The notes under the pieces were generated by a model. The model was not told the DNA's origin, made no database searches, and saw only the letters and a list, made by a program, of their open reading frames with translations. From positions 558,001-622,000 of the forward strand of contig NZ_VLNU01000001.1 in the NCBI RefSeq assembly GCF_009765165.1: a DNA stretch of 64,000 nucleotides. Direction: 5' to 3'. Both the position numbers and the translations under genes were made by a program. Source of the DNA: Lysobacter panacisoli. Lineage in GTDB: Bacteria > Pseudomonadota > Gammaproteobacteria > Xanthomonadales > Xanthomonadaceae. Positions 29,639 through 39,791 of this stretch are shown in pieces (positions within the stretch are counted from its first letter, which is position 1; each line of letters begins with the position of its first letter).

Positions 29639-31273
29639 TCAGCCGCGGTAGCCGTTGCTGATCGGATAGCGCCGTTCGCGCCCGAACGCGCGACGCGACA
29701 CTTTCGGGCCGGGCGCGGACTGGTGGCGCTTCCATTCGCTGATGCGCACCAGGCGCAGCACCTTGTCGACGGTAGCTGCGTCGAAACCCGCCGCGACGAT
29801 TTCATCACGCGACTGTTCCTGGTCGACGTAGCGCAGCAGGATCGCATCGAGCACGTCGTACGGCGGCAGCGAATCCTGGTCCTTCTGGTTCTCGCGCAGC
29901 TCCGCCGACGGCGGACGATCGATCACGCCCTGCGGAACGACGCGGTCGCCCACGGTGTTGCGCCAGCGCGCCAGCGCGAACACCTCGGTCTTGTACAGGT
30001 CCTTCAGCGGCGCGTAGCCGCCGCACATGTCGCCGTAGATGGTGGCGTAGCCGACCGCGTACTCGCTCTTGTTGCCGGTGGTCAGCAGCAGTCCGCCGAA
30101 CTTGTTGCTCATCGCCATCAGCAGCGCACCGCGCGTGCGCGACTGCAGGTTCTCTTCGGTGGTGTCGACCGGCAAGTCGCCGAAATGCTCGGACAGAGCG
30201 TCGAGATAACCCTGGAACGGCTTCTCGATCGGCAGCGTCAGCAGCTTCACGCCCTGCATGCGGCACTGTTCCTCGGCGAGGTCGTTCGACAGGTCCGCGG
30301 TGTAGCGCGAGGGCATGCGCACGGCGGTGACGTTGTCGGCGCCGATCGCGTCCACCGCGATCGCCATCACCAGCGACGAATCGATGCCGCCCGACAAGCC
30401 CAGCCAGATCTTGCGGAAGCCATTCTTGCGACAGTAGTCCTGGGTGCCGCGCACCACTGCGCGCCAGGCGAGCGCATCGCGGCTTTCGTCGCCGTCCTCC
30501 ATCCACTGCACCGGTGCGAAGCGGCGCGAATCCGGATCGAAATCCACCACCAGCCACTGATCGGTGAACGCCGCCGCGGCCGGATGCACGGTGCCATCGC
30601 CATCGGCGACAACCGAACCGCCATCGAACACGAGCGCGTCCTGCCCGCCGACGACGTTGAGGTACACCAGGCCGACGCCGGTTTCCTGCACGCGCTGCGC
30701 CATCAGTGCATCGCGCTCGGCGTGCTTGTCGCGCTCGAACGGCGAGGCGTTCGGCACCAGCACCAGCTCGGCGCCCTTCGCGACCGTGCTCGCCAATGGT
30801 TCGGGGAACCACAGGTCTTCGCAGATGATCAGGCCGACCTGCACGCCGTCGACGTCGAACACGCAGTCCTCGCGGTCGGGATCGACGTCGAAGTAGCGTC
30901 GCTCATCGAACACCGCGTAGTTCGGCAGTTCGCGCTTGCGGTAGGTATGCGAGACGTGGCCGTCGCGCAGCACGCTGGCCGCGTTGTAGACGATGCTGCC
31001 GGCCGCCTGCGGCCAACCGACGACGGCGACGATGCCGCGCGTCGATGCAGCCAGGCGTTCGATCGCTGCTTCGCAATCGGCGAGGAAGCCGGGACGCAAC
31101 AGCAGGTCTTCCGGCGGATAACCGCTGAGCGCGAGTTCCGGGAACAGCACGACGTCGGCGCCGTGTTCGTCGCGCGCCTGTTCGATCATGGCGGCGATGC
31201 GTTCGGCGTTCTCATGCACGGCGCCGACCGAGAAGTCGAACTGCGCCAGGGCGATGCGGAGGGGTTGGCTCAT
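29639..31273 (-). CDS. nadE: Glutamine-dependent NAD+ synthetase
   Basis: About 544 residues: an N-terminal nitrilase-type glutaminase domain (Glu in FPELALSGYPPED, Lys in TYRKRELPNYAVFDE, Cys in GLIICEDLWFPEP) and a C-terminal ATP-dependent NAD synthetase domain with the P-loop GLSGGIDSSLVMAIA. It amidates deamido-NAD+ with glutamine-derived ammonia. MSQPLRIALAQFDF at 31273 is preferred over an ATG four codons upstream because it starts at the first beta strand. It converges on bamD. Confidence 0.95.
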   Translation of the reverse strand: MSQPLRIALAQFDFSVGAVHENAERIAAMIEQARDEHGADVVLFPELALSGYPPEDLLLRPGFLADCEAAIERLAASTRGIVAVVGWPQAAGSIVYNAASVLRDGHVSHTYRKRELPNYAVFDERRYFDVDPDREDCVFDVDGVQVGLIICEDLWFPEPLASTVAKGAELVLVPNASPFERDKHAERDALMAQRVQETGVGLVYLNVVGGQDALVFDGGSVVADGDGTVHPAAAAFTDQWLVVDFDPDSRRFAPVQWMEDGDESRDALAWRAVVRGTQDYCRKNGFRKIWLGLSGGIDSSLVMAIAVDAIGADNVTAVRMPSRYTADLSNDLAEEQCRMQGVKLLTLPIEKPFQGYLDALSEHFGDLPVDTTEENLQSRTRGALLMAMSNKFGGLLLTTGNKSEYAVGYATIYGDMCGGYAPLKDLYKTEVFALARWRNTVGDRVVPQGVIDRPPSAELRENQKDQDSLPPYDVLDAILLRYVDQEQSRDEIVAAGFDAATVDKVLRLVRISEWKRHQSAPGPKVSRRAFGRERRYPISNGYRG

Positions 31274-31353
31274 GGGGGGATGCACGTCCCTTCAGGCTTA
31301 CCCCGCCAGTATCGGGCTTTGCCCGCGCGAGCGGAACCGGCGCGGGCCGAACG

Positions 31354-33294
31354 CTACGGTGCGGCGGGGGTAGCGCGGGCCTGCCAGCGCGCGGGATCGG
31401 CCAGATAGGCCCGCGCGAAGTGGCGAGCGGCGGTGGACGAGACGTGGTTGGCATCCCAGAACAGCGCGTATCCGTCGCGTGAAGCCGGACACGTCGTCGG
31501 GCCGCAGAAGAAGTCCGCAGGATTGACCAGTTCTACGTTGGGATGCTTGGCGGCGATGCGGCGGAACGTGGCCCACACACTCTTCGAGAGCTGTTCGTAC
31601 TGTTCGCGCGACATCGCACAGCGCGCCTGCCCGACGTCGGCAAGGCACTTCGCGGCCGACGCCTCCAGCCGCGGCAACGGCCCCATCAGTACCACCTTCT
31701 TCGCGTAGGGCGCGACGGCGGCGACGGTCTGGTCGATGCCCGCCCCCACCGATTCCGGTGTCTGGTAACTCGTCGCCGCGTTCGTTCTCGGCTCGAACAG
31801 CAGGAGCCATCGCCCCGCGAGGATCACTTCGTCGGGACGGTGTTCGCGCACGTACGCCGTCGCCAGTGCGTTGAAGCGTCGACACGTGTCGCGGTGACGT
31901 GGAAATTCGGCGAGGCGCGTGTCGAAGTTGCCCAGCGGCGGACAGGCATCCAGCGTGAAACTCGCGGCACTCGTACCGGAAGCTGCCGCCACCGACCACG
32001 CGAACGGCTGCCATGCCAGCGCGTGCGAATCGCCCCACAGCACCACGCGCGGCGACGAACCCGGTTCGGAGTAGCAGTCGCTCGATTGCAGGCGTTGCAC
32101 GTCCTTGCCCAGGCCGTAATGGCAGCGCTGCATGTTCTCGGGCTGGTCGAGGCCGGCCGTGCGTGGATCCTGCAGCGGTGCGGGCCGAGCGAGGACAAAG
32201 GTGAGCGCCAGCACCGCCGAGGCTGTCGCACCCACGATGACGGTCCGGCGCCTGCTGTCTTTTGCGGAGGCTGGACGGCGGAACGGCGTCTCGATGAAGC
32301 GGTAACTCAGGCATGCCAACACGACGGCCGCCGCGCATGCCCACAACCGATCGCCGGTCGAGGACTGCCACACCACTTCACGCTGGAACGCGAGCAGCGG
32401 CCAGTGCCACAGGTACAGCGAATAGGAAATCAGGCCGAAGAACACGGCCGGCCGCGTGCGCAGCAGGACGGATGCGCCACCAGGACGCTCCGCGTCGTGG
32501 ATGCTCCACAGCAGCGCACCCGCGCCGAGTACGACCGGTGCGGCGCCCAGTCCCGGAAAATGCGTCGTACCCAGCGCGACCGAACCCAGGATCGCGCACA
32601 GGCCGAGCCACGACAGCGCAATGGCTGCTTGCGAACGCAGCGCGCCGCGCGGCGCGATCGCCACCAGCGCACCGATCGCGAATTCCCAGAAGCGCGCAGG
32701 CATCTGGAAGAACGCGATGGAGGGCCGCGATTGCATCCAGTATTCCGCGAGCGCCAGCGAGACGATGCTGCCGAGGACCAGCGCGATGCCCACACCGCGC
32801 ACGCTGCTGCGTCGCAGTGCGAGGAGCAGCAGGCCCGGCAGCAGCAGGTAGAACTGTTCCTCCACGCCCAGCGACCACAGGTGCAGCAGCGGCACTTCTT
32901 CCGCCGGCGTGTCGAAATAGTTGCCCGTCGTGAACTGGAAGAAGAGGTTGCCGGCGAACAGCAGCGACGCTCCCGCCGACAGCATCAGCGCGCGCAATGC
33001 ATTCGCGTCCAGCAATGCCGCGCCCATCGCGACAGTGGCGAGCACCACCGCGGTCAGCGCGGGCAACAGGCGACGCACGCGACGTGCGTAGAAGCCGACG
33101 AAATCCAGCGTGCCGGTCTGCCGGTGCTCGATCAGCAGCAGCGATGCGATCAGGTAGCCGGAGATGACGAAGAAGACGTCGACGCCGAGGAAGCCGCCCG
33201 GCAGCCACGACGGCTCGGCGTGGTAGAGCACCACCGACAGCACCGCCACGGCGCGCAGGCCGTCGATTTCGCGCTTGTATCCCAGAGCCGACAT
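31354..33294 (-). CDS. OafA/YrhL-type membrane acyltransferase with C-terminal SGNH domain
   Basis: About 646 residues. The N-terminal acyltransferase-3 domain has about 10 membrane helices: YKREIDGLRAVAVLSVVLYH contains the conserved catalytic His, and GGFLGVDVFFVISGYLI follows. The C-terminal periplasmic SGNH domain has the nucleophile motif WGDSHALAWQPF and the DANHVSSTAARHF Asp/His pair. Such fused proteins O-acetylate surface polysaccharide such as O-antigen. ATG 33294 is used with a purine-rich site upstream. There is no polysaccharide gene next to it; the nearest are in the pilus locus 9 kb away. It lies 80 bases upstream of nadE on the same strand. Confidence 0.9.
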   Translation of the reverse strand: MSALGYKREIDGLRAVAVLSVVLYHAEPSWLPGGFLGVDVFFVISGYLIASLLLIEHRQTGTLDFVGFYARRVRRLLPALTAVVLATVAMGAALLDANALRALMLSAGASLLFAGNLFFQFTTGNYFDTPAEEVPLLHLWSLGVEEQFYLLLPGLLLLALRRSSVRGVGIALVLGSIVSLALAEYWMQSRPSIAFFQMPARFWEFAIGALVAIAPRGALRSQAAIALSWLGLCAILGSVALGTTHFPGLGAAPVVLGAGALLWSIHDAERPGGASVLLRTRPAVFFGLISYSLYLWHWPLLAFQREVVWQSSTGDRLWACAAAVVLACLSYRFIETPFRRPASAKDSRRRTVIVGATASAVLALTFVLARPAPLQDPRTAGLDQPENMQRCHYGLGKDVQRLQSSDCYSEPGSSPRVVLWGDSHALAWQPFAWSVAAASGTSAASFTLDACPPLGNFDTRLAEFPRHRDTCRRFNALATAYVREHRPDEVILAGRWLLLFEPRTNAATSYQTPESVGAGIDQTVAAVAPYAKKVVLMGPLPRLEASAAKCLADVGQARCAMSREQYEQLSKSVWATFRRIAAKHPNVELVNPADFFCGPTTCPASRDGYALFWDANHVSSTAARHFARAYLADPARWQARATPAAP

Positions 33295-33319
33295 TCCCCC
33301 TCCCCAAGGGCCAAGATAC

Positions 33320-33351
33320 AAAAACCCGCGCTTCGTTGCCGAAGCGCGGGT
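33320..33351 (-). terminator. Rho-independent terminator of sucCD
   Basis: On the minus strand a perfect 12-base stem (acccgcgcttcg at 33324-33335 and cgaagcgcgggt at 33340-33351 on the plus strand) with a 4-base loop is followed by a run of T residues (33320-33323). It lies about 30 bases after the sucD stop. Confidence 0.9.
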
Positions 33352-33380
33352 CTCGTTTCACATCCAGCGTTGGAGCGGGA

Positions 33381-34256
33381 TCAGCCCTTGAGGCGCTTGG
33401 CGATCGCCGCGCCGAGGTCGCCCGGCGACTTCACCGTGGTGACACCGGCCTTCTCCATCGCGGCGAACTTGCCTTCCGCCGTGCCCGAGCCGCCCGAGGC
33501 GATCGCACCGGCGTGGCCCATGCGCTTGCCCTTCGGCGCGGAGGCGCCGGCGATGAAGCCGACGACCGGCTTGGTCACGTGCTTGGCGATGTACTCGGCC
33601 GCTTCTTCCTCGGCCGAACCGCCGATCTCGCCGACCATGATGATGCCTTGCGTCTGCGGATCGTTCTGGAACAGCTTCAGCGCGTCGATGAAGTTGGTAC
33701 CGTTGATCGGGTCGCCGCCGATGCCGATGCAGGTCGACTGGCCAAGGCCCACGTCGGTGGTCTGCTTCACGGCTTCATACGTCAGCGTGCCCGAGCGCGA
33801 CACGATGCCGATCTTGCCCGGCATGTGGATGTGGCCCGGCATGATGCCGATCTTGCACTCGCCCGGCGTGATCACGCCCGGGCAGTTCGGACCGACCAGT
33901 ACGGTGTCCGGGTAGCCCTTGAGCACGTTCTTGGCGCGCAGCATGTCGAGCACCGGGATGCCCTCGGTGATGCACACGATGACCTTGATGCCGGCAGCGG
34001 CCGCTTCCATGATCGCGTCGGCCGCGAACGGCGGCGGGACGTAGATGACGGACGCGTCGGCGCCGGTGGTCTTCACGGCTTCGGCGACGGTGTTGAAGAC
34101 CGGCAGGCCCAGGTGTTCAGTGCCACCCTTGCCCGGGGTCACGCCACCGACGACCTTGGTGCCGTACTCGAGCATCTGCTGCGCGTGGAAGGTGCCCTGC
34201 GAGCCGGTGAAGCCCTGCACGATCACCTTGGTGTTCTTGTTGATCAATACGCTCAT
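33381..34256 (-). CDS. sucD: Succinyl-CoA synthetase alpha subunit
   Basis: A 291-residue alpha subunit of the citric-acid-cycle enzyme converting succinyl-CoA to succinate with ATP or GTP formation. The CoA-binding Rossmann domain starts [41 protein letters not shown] is conserved, and the phosphorylated active-site His is in [14 protein letters not shown] near residue 247. Start and length match the family. It begins 14 bases after sucC. Confidence 0.97.
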   Translation of the reverse strand: MSVLINKNTKVIVQGFTGSQGTFHAQQMLEYGTKVVGGVTPGKGGTEHLGLPVFNTVAEAVKTTGADASVIYVPPPFAADAIMEAAAAGIKVIVCITEGIPVLDMLRAKNVLKGYPDTVLVGPNCPGVITPGECKIGIMPGHIHMPGKIGIVSRSGTLTYEAVKQTTDVGLGQSTCIGIGGDPINGTNFIDALKLFQNDPQTQGIIMVGEIGGSAEEEAAEYIAKHVTKPVVGFIAGASAPKGKRMGHAGAIASGGSGTAEGKFAAMEKAGVTTVKSPGDLGAAIAKRLKG

Positions 34257-34270
34257 GGTGTCGTGGGTCC

Positions 34271-35437
<1,167 letters not shown>

Positions 35438-35701
35438 GCGTCACCGAGGGGAGTGAAAAGAATCCCCGCGGCCGCTGCCGATCCGGGTGGAACCCGTTCG
35501 GCCGAGTGCGAGGGGGCCGTATTGTCGCCCATACAGGCGGCCCGGGCAAAACCGCCCCTGCCCGACCCGGCGCCGGCACGCCGGCTTTGCCGATGTGGGC
35601 GTCCGGCGTGCCCCATCCAGCGCCGCCGCGGGCGCCCGACTGGCGACAGACTCCCACGGCCGGCCATACTCGGCGGGCATCCAACCGCCGGGGTTCGCCG
35701 C
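35438..35701. other. Intergenic region between sucC and pilS
   Basis: A GC-rich 264-base spacer that holds the divergent promoters of sucCD and pilSR. I can name no firm promoter. It contains short symmetric sequences (for example gtat-N8-atac near 35521) but nothing that stands out. Because the pilS start is uncertain, part of it could be coding. Confidence 0.4.
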
Positions 35702-37324
35702 TTGCCGTCCGTCCTCGCCCCGCTCGACGCCGCCGACGCCGACCGCGCGCTCCGCCGCGAACTCTATTTCTTCACGCTCTACCGCCTGTTCGAGGCGGCG
35801 CTGCTGGTGTTCTTCCTGTTCGGACCGGTGACCGGGCTGATCGAACCCCTCCGCCACGCGCTGCTGGCGCGCTCGATCGCGCTGTCGTACCTGTTCATCG
35901 CCGCGCTGCTGTTCGTCTTCGGGCGTACCGGCGACCTGCGGGCGCAGACCCTCACCGGGATCGCGGCGGACCTGTTCTTCGGCTTCCTCGCCATGCACAC
36001 GATGCCGGCCGCCGGCACGGGTGTGGCGCTGATGCTGCTGTTCAACGTCGGCGCGGCCTCGCTGCTGCTGCCGCCGCGCTTCGGCTTCGGTGCGGCCGCG
36101 GTGGCGGTGGCCGGACTGTTCGGCGAGTACCTGTGGAGCCTGCTCGAGGCCGACGGCCCGTCGCGCACGCTGGCCGAGCCGATGATGTTCTCGGTCGGCT
36201 ACATGGCCATCGCCACGCTGACCAGCATCCTCGGCCGGCAGATGCGCGAGAGCTACGACCTGGCCGAACGGCGCGGCGCCGAGGCCGCGCACCTGGGCGA
36301 GATCAACGAGCTGATCATCCGCCGCCTGCGCACCGGCGTGCTGCTGGTCGATCGCGGCGACCGCATCCGCCTGGCCAACGAGGCGGCGATGCTGCTGCTG
36401 GGCGACGCCGGGGAAAGCGTCGATCTGCATGGCCATCGCAGCCTGGCAGTGGCCGCGCCCGAACTGGCGCGCCGGCTCGAACGCTGGCGCCAGGACGGGA
36501 CCCACCAGGACAGCCCGCTGCAGCTCGCGCCCGACCTGCCCGAAGTGGTGCCGCGCTTCACCCGCCTGCTGGCCGGCAGCGAGCAGGTGCTGATCTTCCT
36601 CGACGACACCTCGCTGCTCTCGCGCCATGCCGAGTCGATGACGCTGGCGACGCTGGGACGCTTTTCGGCGAGCCTCGCGCACGAGATCCGCAATCCGCTC
36701 GCGGCCATCAACTACGCGGTGCAGCTGCTGGAAGAATCCGACGACGTGCCGACCGCCGAGCGCCGGCTGCTGGAGATCATCCGCCAGCAGGGCATCCGCA
36801 TGAACGGCATCGTCGAGAACGTGCTGGGTATGGCCCGGCGCGAACCGGCCAAGCCGGAGCACGTGGAGCTGATCGGCTTCTGCCGGCTGTTCGTCGAGGA
36901 ATACCTGGAGAGCCATCCGCTCGACCTGGACACGCTGCGCAGCAGCGGCAACGTCGCGCGCCTGCCGGTGCTGATCGACCCGCGCCAGCTGCACCAGGTG
37001 CTGACCGTGCTGGTGCACAACGCGCTGACCTACGGACGCATGCCCGGCGAACCGGCGCGCGTGACGGTGCACGTGTACGCAGACGAATCGAGCCTGCCGT
37101 GCATCGACGTGCTCGACCGTGGACCGGGCATTCCCGAGTCGGTGGCCTCGCGTCTGTTCCGGCCGTTCTTCACCACGTCCAGCCACGGCACGGGACTCGG
37201 CCTGTACATCGCGCGCGAGCTGTGCCGCGCCAACCAGGCCACGCTGGACTACGTGCCGATGCCCGGCGGCGGCGGGTGCTTCCGCATCCGGCTGGTCGGC
37301 AGCCACACGCTGCTTGCTGCCTGA
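35702..37324 (+). CDS. pilS: PilS, type IV pilus sensor histidine kinase
   Basis: A histidine kinase of about 540 residues. About six hydrophobic segments occupy residues 30-170, a PAS-like region follows ([23 protein letters not shown]), then the HisKA H-box [18 protein letters not shown] near residue 325, and the ATPase lid/G boxes DRGPGIPE and [13 protein letters not shown]. With PilR it controls pilin transcription; PilS in Pseudomonas responds to pilin level in the membrane. No ATG exists before the first membrane segment; a TTG at 35702 is the best available start, though the frame stays open further upstream. The pilR ATG is 70 bases downstream. Confidence 0.9.
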   Translation: MPSVLAPLDAADADRALRRELYFFTLYRLFEAALLVFFLFGPVTGLIEPLRHALLARSIALSYLFIAALLFVFGRTGDLRAQTLTGIAADLFFGFLAMHTMPAAGTGVALMLLFNVGAASLLLPPRFGFGAAAVAVAGLFGEYLWSLLEADGPSRTLAEPMMFSVGYMAIATLTSILGRQMRESYDLAERRGAEAAHLGEINELIIRRLRTGVLLVDRGDRIRLANEAAMLLLGDAGESVDLHGHRSLAVAAPELARRLERWRQDGTHQDSPLQLAPDLPEVVPRFTRLLAGSEQVLIFLDDTSLLSRHAESMTLATLGRFSASLAHEIRNPLAAINYAVQLLEESDDVPTAERRLLEIIRQQGIRMNGIVENVLGMARREPAKPEHVELIGFCRLFVEEYLESHPLDLDTLRSSGNVARLPVLIDPRQLHQVLTVLVHNALTYGRMPGEPARVTVHVYADESSLPCIDVLDRGPGIPESVASRLFRPFFTTSSHGTGLGLYIARELCRANQATLDYVPMPGGGGCFRIRLVGSHTLLAA

Positions 37325-37394
37325 ATGCGCAATTCGCACGCTTCTGCTTGGCGCTTCAGTCGACCTTAAGTTATCGTGAAGGCCGGAGGGAAGG

Positions 37395-38849
37395 ATGGCC
37401 GAAACACGCAGTGCATTGGTGGTCGACGACGAACGCGACATTCGCGAACTCCTCGTCATGACCTTGGGCCGCATGGGCCTGCGATGCGACACCGCCTCCA
37501 CGATCGGCGAAGCGCGCAGCCAGCTGTCGCGCAATCGCTATGATCTGTGCCTGACCGACATGCGCCTGCCGGACGGCTCGGGCATGGACCTGGTCGCGGA
37601 GATCAGCCAGAAGCATCCCGACACGCCGGTCGCGATGATCACCGCCTTCGGCAACGTCGAGGCCGCGGTGGAAGCGCTGAAGGCCGGCGCCTTCGATTTC
37701 GTCGCCAAGCCCGTGGACCTGGCCGTGCTGCGCGATCTGGTCCGGCACGCGCTCGACCTCAATGAAAGCCGCAAGGCGGGCAACCCGGCGCAGACCGACG
37801 CGGTCGCCGCACGCCTGTACGGCCAGTCGCCGGCGATGACGCAGCTGCGCCAGACCATCGGCAAGGTCGCGCGCAGCCAGGCGCCGGTCTACATCGTCGG
37901 CGAATCCGGCACCGGCAAGGAGCTGGTCGCGCGCACCATCCACGCCGAAGGCGCGCGCTCGACCGGTCCGTTCGTGCCCGTCAACTGCGGCGCGATCCCG
38001 GCCGAGCTGATGGAGAGCGAATTCTTCGGCCACAAGAAGGGCAGCTTCACCGGCGCCCACGCCGACAAGCCCGGCCTGTTCCAGACCGCCGACGGCGGCA
38101 CGCTGTTCCTGGACGAAATCGCCGAGCTGCCGCTGGCGATGCAGGTCAAGCTGCTGCGCGCGATCCAGGAGAAGTCGATCCGCCCGGTCGGCGCCAACAG
38201 CGAAGTGCCGGTGGATGTGCGCATCCTCTCGGCCACGCACAAGGACCTGGGCGCGCTCGTCGCCGACGGCCGCTTCCGCCAGGACTTGTACTACCGCATC
38301 AACGTGATCGAACTGCGCGTGCCGCCGCTGCGCGAACGCCAGGACGATCTGCCCGGCCTCGCCGCCAAGGTGCTGCAACGCCTGGCGACCGCGCAGGGCC
38401 GTCCGGTTCCGCAGCTCAGCGCCGATGCACTCGAGACGCTGCGCAGCTACGGCTTCCCGGGCAATGTGCGCGAACTGGAGAACATCCTCGAACGCGCGCT
38501 CGCCCTGGCCGAAGGCGACAGCCTGACTGCAGACGATCTGCGCCTGCCGCGCCCCGCGCAGGCTTCCGCGCCGGCCGCCGCGCCGACTGCGACGACGACG
38601 CCGGCAGCGGCTTCGCAGACGGCGCCGCTCGCGGTGCCGGGCCAGCCGATGGTCGCGATCGATCCGCGCACGCTCAATCCGCGAGATACCGCCAGCAGCC
38701 CGCTGCCCTCGTACATCGAGGAGATCGAACGCGCCGCCATCCAGCAGGCACTGCAGGAAAACCGCTACAACAAGACGCGCACCGCGGCCGCACTCGGCAT
38801 CACCTTCCGCGCGCTGCGCTACAAGCTCAAGAAGCTCGGCATCGACTGA
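37395..38849 (+). CDS. pilR: PilR, sigma-54-dependent response regulator
   Basis: A 484-residue NtrC-family activator. The receiver domain has the phospho-acceptor Asp in LCLTDMRLPDGSG (near residue 55). The AAA+ domain has Walker A GESGTGKE and the sigma-54 contact loop GSFTGA (usual GAFTGA), then Walker B GGTLFLDEIAELP. A Pro/Ala/Thr-rich linker (about 390-440) precedes a Fis-type helix-turn-helix (YNKTRTAAALGITFRALRYKLKKL). It should activate the sigma-54 promoter in front of pilin gene 1. Confidence 0.96.
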   Translation: MAETRSALVVDDERDIRELLVMTLGRMGLRCDTASTIGEARSQLSRNRYDLCLTDMRLPDGSGMDLVAEISQKHPDTPVAMITAFGNVEAAVEALKAGAFDFVAKPVDLAVLRDLVRHALDLNESRKAGNPAQTDAVAARLYGQSPAMTQLRQTIGKVARSQAPVYIVGESGTGKELVARTIHAEGARSTGPFVPVNCGAIPAELMESEFFGHKKGSFTGAHADKPGLFQTADGGTLFLDEIAELPLAMQVKLLRAIQEKSIRPVGANSEVPVDVRILSATHKDLGALVADGRFRQDLYYRINVIELRVPPLRERQDDLPGLAAKVLQRLATAQGRPVPQLSADALETLRSYGFPGNVRELENILERALALAEGDSLTADDLRLPRPAQASAPAAAPTATTTPAAASQTAPLAVPGQPMVAIDPRTLNPRDTASSPLPSYIEEIERAAIQQALQENRYNKTRTAAALGITFRALRYKLKKLGID

Positions 38850-38857
38850 TGCACGCA

Positions 38858-38890
38858 CGCGAGGTCGCACGCACGACCTCGCGTCCCTTC
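38858..38890 (+). terminator. Candidate terminator after pilR
   Basis: A perfect 9-base stem, cgcgaggtc (38858-38866) and gacctcgcg (38875-38883), with an 8-base loop, followed by tcccttc. The T run is weak, so termination may be partial. Confidence 0.5.
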
Positions 38891-39060
38891 GCAGCAACTG
38901 CACCGCACCACACGCCGAGGTTCTGGCGAGCGTCGCGTTGGCCGGGATCACCGCCAGCGGAAACCGGACTTGAGTCACACCCCTGGGCAGCTTGCGCCCT
39001 GCGGGGTCGCCTGCCGGCGGATCGGGTCACAAAGCGCCCTGACCCCGGAATATCGCGGAA

Positions 39061-39079
39061 AGTGACACAAAAGGTCACT
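39061..39079. promoter_or_regulatory. Inverted repeat, possible PilR or other activator site
   Basis: agtgac at 39061-39066 and gtcact at 39074-39079 are perfect inverted copies separated by 7 bases. They lie about 120 bases upstream of the sigma-54 -24 element, a usual distance for an enhancer. The GACA/TGTC words recall the TGTC-type sites described for Pseudomonas PilR, but binding is an inference. Confidence 0.45.
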
Positions 39080-39183
39080 GATCGATGCCGCTGACAATTT
39101 GCGTCATGGGCGACCGGACCGGCTTCAGACATGGATCGTGATGTCATCTCCAGTTCAGCCACAACATGCCGGGCAAACAACAT

Positions 39184-39198
39184 TGGCACGGCTTATGC
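39184..39198 (+). promoter_or_regulatory. Sigma-54 promoter of pilin gene 1
   Basis: TGGCACGGCTTATGC: GG at -24 and GC at -12 are exactly 10 bases apart, matching TGGCAC-N5-TTGC with one mismatch (ATGC). Transcription should start near 39210, giving a leader of about 85 bases before the pilin ATG at 39296. This fits PilS/PilR encoded just upstream. Confidence 0.82.
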
Positions 39199-39295
39199 GT
39201 GTACTTTACCGGCACGTGCAAGTGAGCACGGCTGCCCGAGGACCGGAAAGTCGGCCCACAGGCACGTGATGTCAAACACTCCTAGGGGAAACAAG

Positions 39296-39721
39296 ATGAA
39301 GAAGCAGCAAGGCTTTACCCTGATCGAACTGATGATCGTGGTCGCGATCATCGCCATCCTGGCCGCCATCGCGCTGCCGGCTTACCAGGACTACGTGGCC
39401 CGTTCGCAGGTTTCGGAAGCCATGAGCCTGGCCTCGGGCGCCAAGACCGCCGTTGCCGAGAAGTACGGCGACACCGGCGATTTCTCGGGCATCGACAACG
39501 CCGCTGCCGGCCTGGCCGACGAAGCTTCGATCAACGGCAAGTACGTCGAGTCCGTGGCCGTTGCCGACGGCGTGATCACCGCTGAGTTCAGCGACTCTGC
39601 CAGCGCCAAGATCAACGCCGGCAACTTCACGCTGACCCCGGCCGACCAGGGTGGTTCGATCCGTTGGACCTGCGGTGGCTCGATCGACCCGAAGTACAAG
39701 CCGAGCAGCTGCCGCGACTAA
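39296..39721 (+). CDS. pilA: Type IV major pilin (copy 1)
   Basis: A 141-residue type IVa pilin. The leader MKKQQG is cut by PilD before [20 protein letters not shown], with Glu5 in place and the hydrophobic helix continuing through [18 protein letters not shown]. The C-terminal disulfide loop is bounded by [24 protein letters not shown] precedes the ATG. It sits behind a sigma-54 promoter and ends in a strong terminator only 12 bases before the next gene, so it should be far more abundant than the genes that follow. Confidence 0.95.
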   Translation: MKKQQGFTLIELMIVVAIIAILAAIALPAYQDYVARSQVSEAMSLASGAKTAVAEKYGDTGDFSGIDNAAAGLADEASINGKYVESVAVADGVITAEFSDSASAKINAGNFTLTPADQGGSIRWTCGGSIDPKYKPSSCRD

Positions 39722-39745
39722 TCCTGCGGCCTGCTGTTGCAATCG

Positions 39746-39779
39746 CGAAGGGCCGCCTCGTGCGGCCCTTCGTTTTTTT
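39746..39779 (+). terminator. Strong rho-independent terminator after pilin gene 1
   Basis: An 11-base stem, cgaagggccgc (39746-39756) and gcggcccttcg (39762-39772), a 5-base loop and seven T residues (39773-39779). It ends 12 bases before the ATG of the membrane glycosyltransferase, so downstream expression depends on read-through or another promoter. Confidence 0.92.
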
Positions 39780-39791
39780 ACGGGGAAGCAA

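Larger units (their letters stand above)
38850..39295. other. Regulatory intergenic region upstream of pilin gene 1
   Basis: A 446-base gap without a credible gene. From left to right it holds a pilR-proximal hairpin (38858-38883), about 170 bases with no obvious feature, an inverted repeat agtgac-N7-gtcact at 39061-39079, further TGACA/TGTCA words near 39091 and 39134, a sigma-54-type promoter at 39184-39198 and a leader of about 85 bases. Confidence 0.7.

Noticed and set aside
31321..31347. Hairpin gcccgcgc-N11-gcgcgggc between nadE and the acyltransferase as a terminator
   Set aside because: No T run on either strand; probably a chance GC palindrome.
37321..37394. A separate promoter between pilS and pilR
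   Set aside because: The 74-base gap has AT-richer bases but no convincing -35/-10 pair; co-transcription is simpler.
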